11,981 nucleotides of DNA from Nostoc sp. CHAB 5715 (GCF_020829685.1 NZ_JAIVFR010000087.1:1-11981), one strand, 5' to 3'. Positions 1 to 6,130 are shown, numbered from the stretch's first letter. Notes: generated by a model not told the origin, from the sequence alone. Numbers and translations are program-made.

Positions 1-2
1 CT

Positions 3-170
3 CGCTGGCGGGTCGAAGGTGACCGGGTCTGCCTGAACAACATCTCGCCGGCGATCATGATGATCTCGCGCTTCTGCTCGCCGATGATCCAGGCGGGCGT
101 GGGCGAAACCTGGGTCTCGCGCGATCCGCTGGGTCGGCGGGTGACGAACGTGCTTCAGCGGGGGCGGTGA
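3..170 (+). CDS. 3' end of an unknown alphaproteobacterial protein
   Basis: Reading from base 3, an open frame gives 55 residues (RWRVEGDRVCLNNIS... to ...VTNVLQRGR) and stops at TGA 168-170. Almost every codon ends in G or C, and both other forward frames stop early, so this is real coding DNA from a GC-rich genome. The 5' end lies outside the window. Visible residues include a 'WRVEGDRVCL' stretch and a second cysteine in 'SRFCSP', in a fairly hydrophobic Met-rich context (SPAIMMISRFCSPMIQAG). I do not recognise the family and assign no function. It belongs to the foreign segment at the left edge and has no functional link with the cyanobacterial genes to its right. Confidence 0.55.
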   Translation, partial: RWRVEGDRVCLNNISPAIMMISRFCSPMIQAGVGETWVSRDPLGRRVTNVLQRGR

Positions 171-386
171 GCCTACGTCGGCCTGGACAGTTCGGCGACC
201 AAGATGGATCGCGTCAATTGTTTTTCCGCTCATCCCGGCGAAGGCCGGGACCCAGTTCTTAAGTGAGGCACGGCGTTTGGGATTGAGGTCAGCGTTGAAC
301 TGGTAGCGATCGTCGCCCAAAGCACTGGGTCCCGGCTTTCGCCGGGATAAGCGGAGGAAGGTGGCTCAACAAAGCTGCCGAACGCT
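171..386. other. GC-rich intergenic region of the foreign segment
   Basis: This stretch lies between two convergent alphaproteobacterial gene ends (stop at 170 on plus, stop at 387 on minus). It is dominated by the long inverted repeat at 225-355. I see no gene in it. The repeat could act as a bidirectional terminator between the convergent genes, although no clear T-run follows either arm. Confidence 0.5.
225..355. repeat. Long inverted repeat, alphaproteobacterial intergenic palindrome
   Basis: The left arm at 225-256 (TCCGCTCATCCCGGCGAAGG...) and the right arm at 324-355 are reverse complements over 32 nt with two mismatches, separated by a 67-nt spacer. The core 'CCCGGCGAAGGCCGGGACCC' is itself a small palindrome. 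Arms of this type (TCATCCCGGCGAA.GCCGGGACCCAG) are dispersed intergenic repeats I associate with Caulobacterales and Sphingomonadales. Nothing like it occurs in the rest of the window, which supports a separate origin for the first ~460 bases. Confidence 0.8.
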
Positions 387-470
387 CTAGAGGTCCTTGT
401 ATCCCAGTCGATCTATGGCGGAGTTCCACTCGCAAAACTCGGCGAACGGGTCGTCGCTCACCGTCAAGTC
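387..470 (-). CDS. 3' end of a small alphaproteobacterial protein, cut by the junction
   Basis: On the minus strand an open frame ends at TAG (387-389) and reads ...DLTVSDDPFAEFCEWNSAIDRLGYKDL. A tail of acidic residues, F.EW, S..D and a final Y..L is one I associate with small antitoxin-like proteins of Alphaproteobacteria that accompany toxin genes. This rests on a short tail and is tentative. The frame runs rightward into cyanobacterial sequence somewhere around 455-485, so its N-terminus is lost and the right boundary given is approximate. The codons are GC-rich like those of 3-170. The ORF also stays open in the opposite direction, so codon content and the tail motif are the only support. 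Confidence 0.4.
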   Translation of the reverse strand, partial: DLTVSDDPFAEFCEWNSAIDRLGYKDL

Positions 471-947
471 TTGACCATCAGTCGTGGTTTCTGGGCAGAT
501 GCAATTTTCCTCGATCCCTTTTCACCACGTCAATGTCCTCAATTATGGACTGTTGAATTTATTAAACAACTGTCATTGTGTTTACATCAAGATGGTTTAT
601 TAGCCACCTATTCTTGTGCTGCTGCTGTACGCACAGCACTTTTATCTGCTGGTTTGGCGATCGGTTCTACCCCACCGGTGGGAAGGCGATCGCCTGGTAC
701 TGTGGCAGTTCATTCTAACAGCACTCAGCACTCAGCACTCCCTATGCTCTCACAAGCTGAAAAAGAACACTTGCTAACCCGTGCTGCTATTCCCTATCGC
801 GATCCTGAATTAAGCGATTCAACCGAAGTCATAGTGATGCGGCGACAACAAGAGCAACAAGCCTCTTCACTCGAACCTACCTCCCATTGGCGAAAAAGGT
901 GGCTATTGGGAACACAAGGCAGAGATTTTATGGGAACTAGTTTGTAA
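471..947 (+). CDS. MnmC-like tRNA methyltransferase (Methyltransf_30/DUF752), 5'-truncated
   Basis: This is the C-terminal half of a SAM-dependent methyltransferase of the MnmC1/MnmD type. The family methylates 5-aminomethyl-(2-thio)uridine at the wobble position of certain tRNAs. From the TTG at 471, 'ADAIFLDPFSPRQCPQLW' (residues 9-26) matches the family motif D.(F/I)FLD.F.P...P.LW. It is followed by 'HQDGLLATYSCAAAVRTALLSAG' (39-61) and 'GRRSPGTVA' (71-79), equivalent to the G.RK....A segment of MnmC. The N-terminal Rossmann part that starts the SAM site is absent, because upstream DNA is foreign from about base 460. The TTG is therefore probably an internal codon. Residues about 83-90 (NSTQHSAL) come from a CAGCACT heptamer tract inserted in frame. 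A basic tail (SHWRKRWLLGTQG) closes the protein. The 5' part of this gene should lie elsewhere in the real genome. Family confidence is good; exact substrate is inferred. Confidence 0.75.
   Translation: MTISRGFWADAIFLDPFSPRQCPQLWTVEFIKQLSLCLHQDGLLATYSCAAAVRTALLSAGLAIGSTPPVGRRSPGTVAVHSNSTQHSALPMLSQAEKEHLLTRAAIPYRDPELSDSTEVIVMRRQQEQQASSLEPTSHWRKRWLLGTQGRDFMGTSL
719..739 (+). repeat. STRR: three perfect CAGCACT heptamers inside the methyltransferase gene
   Basis: CAGCACT occurs three times in a row. Twenty-one bases keep the reading frame, so the tract adds seven residues without breaking the gene. This heptamer is typical of Nostoc intergenic STRRs but sits here within coding DNA, in a loop between the conserved methyltransferase core and the C-terminal 'LLTRAAIPYRDP' segment. 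Confidence 0.8.
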
Positions 948-1108
948 TTCGGTTGCGATGTCTACAACGGGCGTAGCTGCGGTAATTAAAAGCCTCATCC
1001 TCAGTCCTTAATTCCAGAAAAGTTCGACATTTTTTTGCCAAAAATTCTGATTTATTTTTCAGATACTCAGGCAACGAGTTTTTACAAGCCAAATAGCTTA
1101 ATTATGTG

Positions 1109-1125
1109 GTAGTATTCAATACTAC
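1109..1125. promoter_or_regulatory. Perfect 17-nt dyad (possible operator)
   Basis: GTAGTATT-C-AATACTAC is a perfect 8-bp inverted repeat around one central base. It ends 7 nt before a TTGACA hexamer on the strand reading into the response regulator gene. This position and symmetry suit a dimeric regulator binding next to the -35 region. The regulator is unknown, and chance symmetry in AT-rich DNA is possible. Confidence 0.35.
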
Positions 1126-1132
1126 ATACTAT

Positions 1133-1159
1133 TTGACAGTTATAAAATATTGCTATAAC
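1133..1159 (+). promoter_or_regulatory. Candidate sigma-70-type promoter for the REC-HD-GYP gene
   Basis: TTGACA at 1133-1138 is followed 15 nt later by TATAAC at 1154-1159, preceded by TGC. The spacer is shorter than the usual 17 nt and the site is about 200 nt from the gene, which would leave a long 5' leader. This is plausible but unproven. Confidence 0.3.
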
Positions 1160-1361
1160 TGAGTAAGTAAAAAGCTATACGCCTAATGATTACCATAAAG
1201 ACTTAACATTCAAAACCGGGTATCTCGATATAAAACAAGCAATTACAAGACTTTTGAGCGCTGCTAGATGAAAAAATATCCGTAAAAAACCTGATTTAAG
1301 ATTTGTGCCAAATGATCATACTGAAATAAAGTAAATATTTGCATCAAACCCCATTAGCAGA

Positions 1362-2525
1362 GTGAAGAGTATCGGTTCAAATCATGCCGTAGGATCGCAA
1401 AATAATGTGGAGGCTTATTCTTTAGGCTTATTTCAAGAAGACCTTATGCTTAAAGATAACCAAGCAGTGTCTTCTTGGATAAAAGTTGATGTTAATTGTG
1501 GTGATGATTCATTGGTCTATAGAACACTACAAGCTAAAGGTTCTAAAGTGAATGGGTTTGATTCAGATCCGCCGAAGGTTTTAGTAGTTGACGATCATGC
1601 CGCCAGTCGCATCACTGCTGTTGCCCTCTTGGGGATGGAAGGATACGAAGTGATTGAGGCGGATAGTGGTTCCATTGTTGTAGGGTTGGTAACTCAAAAA
1701 CAACCAGATTTGATTTTGCTGGATGTGATGATGCCAGGAATGGATGGATTTCAAGTGTGCCAATTACTCAAGCAGGATGAGCAGACTAGGCTAATCCCAG
1801 TGATTTTTATTACGGCCTTAAATGACAGGCGATCGCGTATTCGGGGAATTGAAGTTGGGGCAGATGATTTTCTCACCAAACCCTTTGATCGTGTAGAACT
1901 GGCGGCGCGTGTAAAGTCCTTAGTGCGGCAGAAGCGTCTGAACGAAGATTTAGAACATGCCGAACAAGTACTATTTTCTATTGCCATGTCGATTGAAAGC
2001 CGCGATCCCAATACAGGCAATCATTGTGAGCGTTTAGTAAAACTGGGACAAGCTTTTGGTGAATACCTCAATCTTTCACGCTACCAAATTCGAGATTTGA
2101 GGTGGGGTGGTTATCTCCATGATATTGGTAAGGTAGGTATTCCCGATGCAGTGCTGCTGAAAAAAGGCAAACTTACCCCCGAAGATTGGCAGATCATGCG
2201 GCAGCATGTTTTGATTGGAGAAAAAATCTGCCAGCCTCTACGCAGTATGCGCGGTGTAATTCCCATTATTCGTCATCACCACGAACGCTGGGATGGCTCA
2301 GGCTACCCTGATGGACTCAAGGAGGATGATATTCCTTACCTGGCGCAAGTATTTCAGTTAATTGATATTTACGATGCCCTGACCAGCGAAAGACCTTATA
2401 AAAAAGCTTTTACTTCAGCAGAAGCACTTTTAGTGATGCAAGAAGAAACCGATTCCGGTTGGCGTAATCCCAAATTAATGCAGCAATTTGCCGAGTTTAT
2501 TGTCTCCTGTTATGAAAAAGAGTAA
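1362..2525 (+). CDS. Response regulator with HD-GYP domain (RpfG-like cyclic-di-GMP phosphodiesterase)
   Basis: This is a two-component response regulator whose output is an HD-GYP domain, a family that hydrolyses cyclic-di-GMP and so lowers levels of this second messenger, usually in the cytoplasm. Of 387 residues, 72-190 form the receiver domain: acidic pair D77/D78, phospho-acceptor D121 in 'LLDVMMPGMDG', T151 and K173 in 'LTKPFD'. A linker leads to HD-GYP at about 200-385: 'LHDIGK' (H253, D254), H282, 'HHHERWDGSGYPDG' (305-318) with GYP intact, and 'DIYDALTSERPYK' (335-347). All expected catalytic and metal-binding motifs are visible, so activity is likely. No membrane segment or sensor is present, and no histidine kinase lies nearby, so its partner is unknown. 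The GTG start gives a ~70-residue N-terminal extension without recognisable domain. An alternative ATG at 1446 would shorten this by 28 residues, and neither start has a strong ribosome site. An STRR begins one base after the stop. Confidence 0.93.
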   Translation: MKSIGSNHAVGSQNNVEAYSLGLFQEDLMLKDNQAVSSWIKVDVNCGDDSLVYRTLQAKGSKVNGFDSDPPKVLVVDDHAASRITAVALLGMEGYEVIEADSGSIVVGLVTQKQPDLILLDVMMPGMDGFQVCQLLKQDEQTRLIPVIFITALNDRRSRIRGIEVGADDFLTKPFDRVELAARVKSLVRQKRLNEDLEHAEQVLFSIAMSIESRDPNTGNHCERLVKLGQAFGEYLNLSRYQIRDLRWGGYLHDIGKVGIPDAVLLKKGKLTPEDWQIMRQHVLIGEKICQPLRSMRGVIPIIRHHHERWDGSGYPDGLKEDDIPYLAQVFQLIDIYDALTSERPYKKAFTSAEALLVMQEETDSGWRNPKLMQQFAEFIVSCYEKE

Positions 2526-2871
2526 TTAGGGAGTAGGGAGTAGGGAGTAGGGAGTAGGGGATAATCTCTACAGCATTTTCGAGTTGAGGGCGAGTTATTT
2601 CAAAAATCAAATAGGAGTCCTATATGTAAGATATTTTTTAAAAGCGATCGCTCTTTTGTGGTAAGCATAATTTAAATCATTAGGTGATTGATAACATTTA
2701 ATTTTGGCAAACGTAGTAATCGTCAAAAATCAAATCGAGCCGCTATCGATAATAACTATATCCTGACTATTATTGTTGCTTGTTTATCTTAATATGATGA
2801 TGCCTCTAAACCCGCTTTTCAATAGCATTTGAGATGCGCTTATGACGATACATTAAGTTTAGGAAGATCAA
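2526..2871. other. Intergenic region with an STRR and a HIP1 site
   Basis: This 346-nt AT-rich gap follows the HD-GYP gene. It starts with a heptamer tract (2527-2560) and contains a HIP1 octamer at 2644-2651. I see no gene or clear terminator. Its end holds the ribosome site of the next gene (AGGAAG, 2861-2866). Confidence 0.6.
2527..2560 (+). repeat. STRR: TAGGGAG heptamer, 4.7 copies
   Basis: TAGGGAG is repeated four times perfectly (2527-2554), with a fifth partial copy. The tract starts one base after the TAA of the HD-GYP gene. The same heptamer family recurs, inverted, at 6232-6258. Confidence 0.9.
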
Positions 2872-3213
2872 ATGAAGTTGTATTTGCAGTACGGTGAAGA
2901 ATTGTCCGAGCAATGGAAAAGCCTCTGCGAAATTGAACTGAAGCCTCTATTGAACGTAAATTCACGCCCTTTTGCAGAAGCTCAAAATGTCCTTGGTATT
3001 CATTTCGTGCCAGTCAGGCTGCCAAATGGTGAAGTTCTCAATGTTGACATCACTTACTCGACGGAGAACCGAGGAATTAGTATTAGAATTTTGAGCAAAG
3101 ACACCACCCTAATACAGGTTGGAGGCTTCAAGAGACAAGAAATATCTTATGACCCAAATGTAATATTTATAACACCAAACGGTATTTATGTTTCCGCGAT
3201 GGTTGGCGCTTGA
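2872..3213 (+). CDS. Hypothetical protein, 113 aa
   Basis: I do not recognise this protein. The ATG at 2872 has a good ribosome site, AGGAAG at 2861-2866 with 5-nt spacing, which supports it as a real gene. It is a soluble-looking protein without signal peptide, membrane segment or cysteine motif; its only cysteine is in 'SLCEIEL'. The first half is acidic with a helical look (residues 5-25), then alternating hydrophobic residues from about 43 to 110 (GIHFVPVRLPNGEVLNVDITYS..., ISIRILS, NVIFITPNGIYVSAMV) suggest a mostly beta fold. It stands alone between two repeat-bearing gaps, with no operon partner. It could be a small accessory protein or an immunity-type protein, but nothing here shows that. 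Confidence 0.6.
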   Translation: MKLYLQYGEELSEQWKSLCEIELKPLLNVNSRPFAEAQNVLGIHFVPVRLPNGEVLNVDITYSTENRGISIRILSKDTTLIQVGGFKRQEISYDPNVIFITPNGIYVSAMVGA

Positions 3214-3652
3214 TAAGACATCTCAAGAGTGGGGAAATCAAAGGTAGTGTGTCAGATAAACTACTCAAACATCGACTTTAAATCAGAGAACGAAGGAATC
3301 AAAGCACAAAAACGTCGAACCATGTTTTGGCTTGCAACCAAATATCCTCTTTGGGGGTTTTGTTCTCGACAATTTGGAGAAAAACGAATGCATTGTTTTT
3401 TCCATTCCTGTGTTGGTAAACCAAGATTTGGGTTTACCTTAGTACAACATTTCATTAATTCGTAGCGAATTCTCTGCGTACCTCTGCGCCCCTGGAGCGT
3501 TTAAATTTCAACCCTCAATTCGCCACGATTTTACGCAAAGCTGTACTTAGTTGCTTAGGAAACGCTATAAGTATTTAATAAAACAATAAGCCTGTGTAGA
3601 CAGGCTTAGTTCATGTAGGTGCAGACTTAAGTCTGATGGAATTACCAAATTA
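3214..3652. other. Repeat-like gap with a doubtful ORF
   Basis: This 439-nt stretch lies between the hypothetical gene and the yceD-like gene, which converge. A 78-codon frame from GTG 3229 to 3465 is open but has no ribosome site, and an overlapping 64-codon frame on the other strand is equally open, so I do not call it a gene. There is a hairpin at 3415-3438 (GGTAAACC, 8-nt loop, GGTTTACC). At 3471-3500 is a 'CTCTGCGTACCTCTGCG' motif of the kind dispersed in Nostoc genomes; a related reverse-complement sequence occurs near 11834-11857. The hairpin at 3587-3608 and a 14-nt palindrome CAGACTTAAGTCTG (3622-3635) lie at the right end. Confidence 0.5.
3587..3608 (-). terminator. Probable rho-independent terminator for the yceD-like gene
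   Basis: TAAGCCTGT, loop GTAG, ACAGGCTTA form a 9-bp perfect stem. Read on the minus strand, it is followed by TTGTTTTATT, a T-rich run suitable for termination. It lies 45 nt downstream of the minus-strand stop at 3653. Being convergent, it might also help stop plus-strand transcription, but the T-run is on the minus side. Confidence 0.6.
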
Positions 3653-4171
3653 TTACCCCGGAAGTTGCTTTTTCAGTGCTTCCAGAGAAGCCCAACGGTG
3701 ATCAACTGGAGTTTCAGGAATATCAGAACTATCAACAGTACTACTTACAGGAATACCTGGACAATTGCGATCGCACAGCTGGCGTTGGGGAATTGCCAAG
3801 CACATCTGCTCATACAGCCATTCGTTGGGATAAAAATAACCATCGGGCGGTAGGGTTTCCAGCAAATCTTCCATAGTCACTTCCCGCTCTAGGGGCAAGT
3901 CATTTCCCTGATTTGCATTTTCATCTAACCAGATGATTTCCTTCGTATTAACCCCTAAACGTTGATTGTATTGCTGCAAACAGCGATTGCAGGTACAAGT
4001 AATAATTGTTTCTGCCTGAGCGGAAACTTCCAGGTAATTGCCATGATGCTCCACGCGCACATGACCGCGAACTGGTGTCAACGTTTCCAGACCAGGCAGA
4101 AATTCCTGAACCTGAACTTCCTCTGTCCGCTCCGATGCTCTAGTTAGCTGCGGAATATAAATTGCGTCCAT
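3653..4171 (-). CDS. YceD/DUF177 family protein
   Basis: A protein of the YceD/DUF177 family, linked in plants and bacteria to accumulation of 23S rRNA and large-subunit assembly. The 172-residue length is normal. The N-terminal half is beta-rich (RGHVRVEHHGNYLEVSAQAETIITCTCNRCL). The family's cysteine motif 'CTCNRCLQ' (C59, C61, C64) is paired with a second 'QLCDRNCPG' (C133, C137), a possible metal site. 'DHRWASLEAL' (157-166) matches the conserved end 'DPRWAAL..L'. In many bacteria yceD precedes rpmF; here it lies 180 nt downstream of jag in the rpmH-yidC block, so it may share that transcript, although a palindrome and STRR lie between. The ATG at 4171 has only a distant AGGAT-like ribosome site. 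The rRNA role is known from family members, not shown here. Confidence 0.85.
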   Translation of the reverse strand: MDAIYIPQLTRASERTEEVQVQEFLPGLETLTPVRGHVRVEHHGNYLEVSAQAETIITCTCNRCLQQYNQRLGVNTKEIIWLDENANQGNDLPLEREVTMEDLLETLPPDGYFYPNEWLYEQMCLAIPQRQLCDRNCPGIPVSSTVDSSDIPETPVDHRWASLEALKKQLPG

Positions 4172-4321
4172 AGGATTCGTGAGACATCCTCACTAAGAAT
4201 TTATCTTCATTACCAGCAATAATACTGATACTACATCTTTAATTTTATCTCTTAAGAACAAGAGAAATTTTGAAAGAAATTATATTGTTAAGAGTTTTCA
4301 ATTAACTCCAAACTCCTGTAC

Positions 4322-4341
4322 AGACGCGATTAATCGCGTCT
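4322..4341. repeat. 20-nt perfect palindrome
   Basis: AGACGCGATTAATCGCGTCT is a perfect palindrome. 'GAGACGCGATTAATCGCGTC' is a dispersed hairpin repeat I associate with Nostoc-type genomes. It lies 10 nt past the jag stop and could form a stem-loop in the jag-yceD intergenic RNA, but no T-run follows on the minus strand. Confidence 0.7.
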
Positions 4342-4343
4342 CT

Positions 4344-4364
4344 CCTAACTCCTAACTCCTAACT
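4344..4364 (-). repeat. STRR: three AGTTAGG heptamers overlapping the jag stop codon
   Basis: CCTAACT is repeated three times (AGTTAGG on the minus strand). The minus-strand jag frame runs into it: its last residues, V-R-S, and its TAG stop are read from the repeat. The repeat therefore sets the C-terminus of the protein. Confidence 0.85.
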
Positions 4365-4879
4365 CCTTCCAACGAAGCTGGTCGCACAACCAGATTACGA
4401 TGCGGCTCTTTACCGCGACTGAAGGTTTCCAAATCTCCAAATTCCTTCAAGAAGGTATGGATTTGCCGCCTTTCAGCAGAACTGAGGGATTTGATTTCCA
4501 CTTCTCTACCAGAAAAGCGCACTTCATCGGCTGCTGCTTCTGCTAATGCGCGAATTTCGGCTTCTCTTTTGACCCGGTAGCCATTTAACTCAATAGTGTA
4601 AAAAGCTTGTTCCTCCGGGGGTTGGCTTAGGTTTAAAACCGAATTTGCCAGATACTGAATTGCATCTAACACACAACCATCAGCACCAATTAATACCTGG
4701 ATTTGTTCTGTCGTCAAATCAGTTTGGTCAATTGTTAACCAGTAGTTATCTAGTTCTGGGGAATCGCCGTCTTGAGATTGGGCAGCTTCTAAATGACCCT
4801 GAATTTCAGCAGGTATTCCAGTGAGTTCCAGCAGGGATTTTAACCACTGCTGACCTCGCTGCATGGGAATATTGCTCAT
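4352..4879 (-). CDS. jag: Jag/KhpB-like RNA-binding protein (KH + R3H)
   Basis: A cytoplasmic single-stranded nucleic-acid-binding protein of the SpoIIIJ-associated (Jag/KhpB) family, 175 residues. A type-II KH domain covers about 45-110 and contains '[15 protein letters not shown]' (63-77), with the GxxG loop as GADG (65-68). An R3H domain follows at about 112-170: 'AERRQIH' (135-141) gives the R-x3-H signature (R137, H141), and '[15 protein letters not shown]' (151-165) is the conserved end. The N-terminal Jag domain of Firmicutes is reduced to about 30 residues, as usual in cyanobacteria. The ATG overlaps the yidC stop in ATGA, so the two are translationally coupled, which fits the conserved yidC-jag pairing. 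The final residues and stop codon come from an STRR. RNA targets cannot be told from sequence. Confidence 0.93.
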   Translation of the reverse strand: MSNIPMQRGQQWLKSLLELTGIPAEIQGHLEAAQSQDGDSPELDNYWLTIDQTDLTTEQIQVLIGADGCVLDAIQYLANSVLNLSQPPEEQAFYTIELNGYRVKREAEIRALAEAAADEVRFSGREVEIKSLSSAERRQIHTFLKEFGDLETFSRGKEPHRNLVVRPASLEGVRS

Positions 4880-6027
4880 GATCCCCCTGTTGCCTTTTTC
4901 TTAGCACTTTTTGGTTCAAATGGCAATGCCTTTTGTTCTGCTACTACTGCTTCTTTCTCCTGGGTTGCTACGATTTTTTGCAGTTCTTCTGGTAGAGGTT
5001 CGCGGGAGAGAAGATAAGTTTGTGCGGTTTGGAAAATATTACCAATCACCATATACATCAGCACCCCAGCTGGTAAGGGGAAGAACAAAAACATCCCAGA
5101 AAAAATAACTGGAGTGATTTTGTTAACTGTATCTTGCTGCGGATTGCCACCACTGGAATTTTGCCCAGAAAGCATTTGGCTAACATAAAGGCTGATTCCA
5201 AAGGAGACGATCATGGCGACGATATCCCAGTGGATTGTGCCATCTGGATCAGTTGCGCCAACCCTGCCTAAAGCGTCAATAAATAGAAAGCCTTTTTCTG
5301 CTGCTAGTCCAGGAATTGTTCCTTGAATAGTGACTTCTCCAGGCTGCAATGCTTCTACATTGCCTTCAGCATCAATTTTTACCCTATCTTCACCTTTGGT
5401 GACTTTCCAATCAGGAATGAGCTTATTTTCTGGGTGTTCTGCTAAGAGTACTTGAAATGGTTTGCCCTCAATGGTCTGATATTGGATCTTAGTTTGTTCT
5501 CCCACCGCTAGTTTGTTACCACTGGGAAGGATGGCAGCTACTTTAACGTGTTCTCCATCAGCAACGTAAATGTTTTGAGGAGCAGTAGCAAAGGCTTGCG
5601 GTTGAATTTGTTCGATTTGTTCTGTAGGAAAGATTTGCAGGTTAACGCTGTAGTTCGCACTTGCAAAAGGCGAACCCCGCAAAGTGGCAAACAGCGCTAA
5701 TAAAACCGGCATTTGCACTAGTAATGGAAAACAGCCTGCCAAGGGGTTGCCAAATTCTTTTTGAACATTGACCATTTCCTCCTGCTGCTTTTGCGGATCA
5801 TCCTTATAGCGCTCTTTGATTTCTGCCATCCGCTTCTGCATCAGAGGTTGTACAATTCGCATTTTCCGCATGTTACGAATTGAGCCAGCACTCAGGGGAT
5901 AGAGCGCGAAGCGGACTATCAATGTCAAAGCAACGATCGCCAATCCGTAGCTAGGCACAATACCATAGAAAAAATCTATGATTGGTAGCATCACGTTGTT
6001 CGAGAGAAAGCCGATACCAAAATCCAT
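4876..6027 (-). CDS. yidC: Membrane protein insertase YidC/Oxa1/Alb3
   Basis: An insertase that places membrane proteins into the cytoplasmic and thylakoid membranes, alone or with SecYEG. The 383 residues have five hydrophobic segments: '[18 protein letters not shown]' (28-45) with the conserved groove arginine R39; after the charged cytoplasmic hairpin (46-92), '[19 protein letters not shown]' (98-116); '[20 protein letters not shown]' (267-286); and '[37 protein letters not shown]' (304-340), which forms the last two. No signal peptide or large N-terminal periplasmic domain is present, so the core resembles Alb3/Oxa1. Between segments 2 and 3, on the trans (lumen/periplasm) side, lies an insertion of about 120 residues. 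Its '[10 protein letters not shown]...[34 protein letters not shown]' resembles a bacterial Ig-like (Big2) fold. The C-terminal tail is basic ([11 protein letters not shown]), as in ribosome-contacting homologues. The stop overlaps the jag start. Confidence 0.96.
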   Translation of the reverse strand: MDFGIGFLSNNVMLPIIDFFYGIVPSYGLAIVALTLIVRFALYPLSAGSIRNMRKMRIVQPLMQKRMAEIKERYKDDPQKQQEEMVNVQKEFGNPLAGCFPLLVQMPVLLALFATLRGSPFASANYSVNLQIFPTEQIEQIQPQAFATAPQNIYVADGEHVKVAAILPSGNKLAVGEQTKIQYQTIEGKPFQVLLAEHPENKLIPDWKVTKGEDRVKIDAEGNVEALQPGEVTIQGTIPGLAAEKGFLFIDALGRVGATDPDGTIHWDIVAMIVSFGISLYVSQMLSGQNSSGGNPQQDTVNKITPVIFSGMFLFFPLPAGVLMYMVIGNIFQTAQTYLLSREPLPEELQKIVATQEKEAVVAEQKALPFEPKSAKKKATGGS

Positions 6028-6086
6028 TATTCTGAATTCAACCTGAGGTACTGTAAACTGAATCTAATTTATCTAAATCATAAATT

Positions 6087-6122
6087 ATGTGCGACTAGCC
6101 TTCGCTACGGATAGCCGCACAT
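6087..6122. repeat. Hairpin repeat upstream of yidC
   Basis: ATGTGCG (6087-6093) pairs with CGCACAT (6116-6122), and the inner CTAGCC and GGATAG pair at five of six positions, enclosing TTCGCTAC. It looks like a dispersed Nostoc-type stem-loop. It lies within the PH-yidC gap, 60 nt before the yidC start on the minus strand, so it would be in the yidC leader if transcribed. Confidence 0.6.
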
Positions 6123-6130
6123 CCAAAAAA

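Larger units (their letters stand above)
948..1361. other. Intergenic region upstream of the REC-HD-GYP gene
   Basis: This AT-rich 414-nt gap separates the methyltransferase stop from the response regulator. I see no gene in it. It holds a 17-nt dyad at 1109-1125 followed by a promoter-like sequence at 1133-1159. No convincing terminator hairpin with a T-run follows the methyltransferase stop. Confidence 0.6.

Noticed and set aside
1..470. Genomic island or recent horizontal transfer at the left edge
   Set aside because: There is no integrase, insertion sequence, tRNA or direct repeat, and both genes at the join are cut mid-sequence; an assembly chimera explains it more simply.
3229..3465. 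78-codon plus-strand ORF after the hypothetical gene
   Set aside because: The GTG has no ribosome site, the translation looks like no family I know, a minus-strand frame over the same bases is equally open, and the region contains a hairpin and dispersed-repeat motifs. It is kept only as a note in the gap entry.
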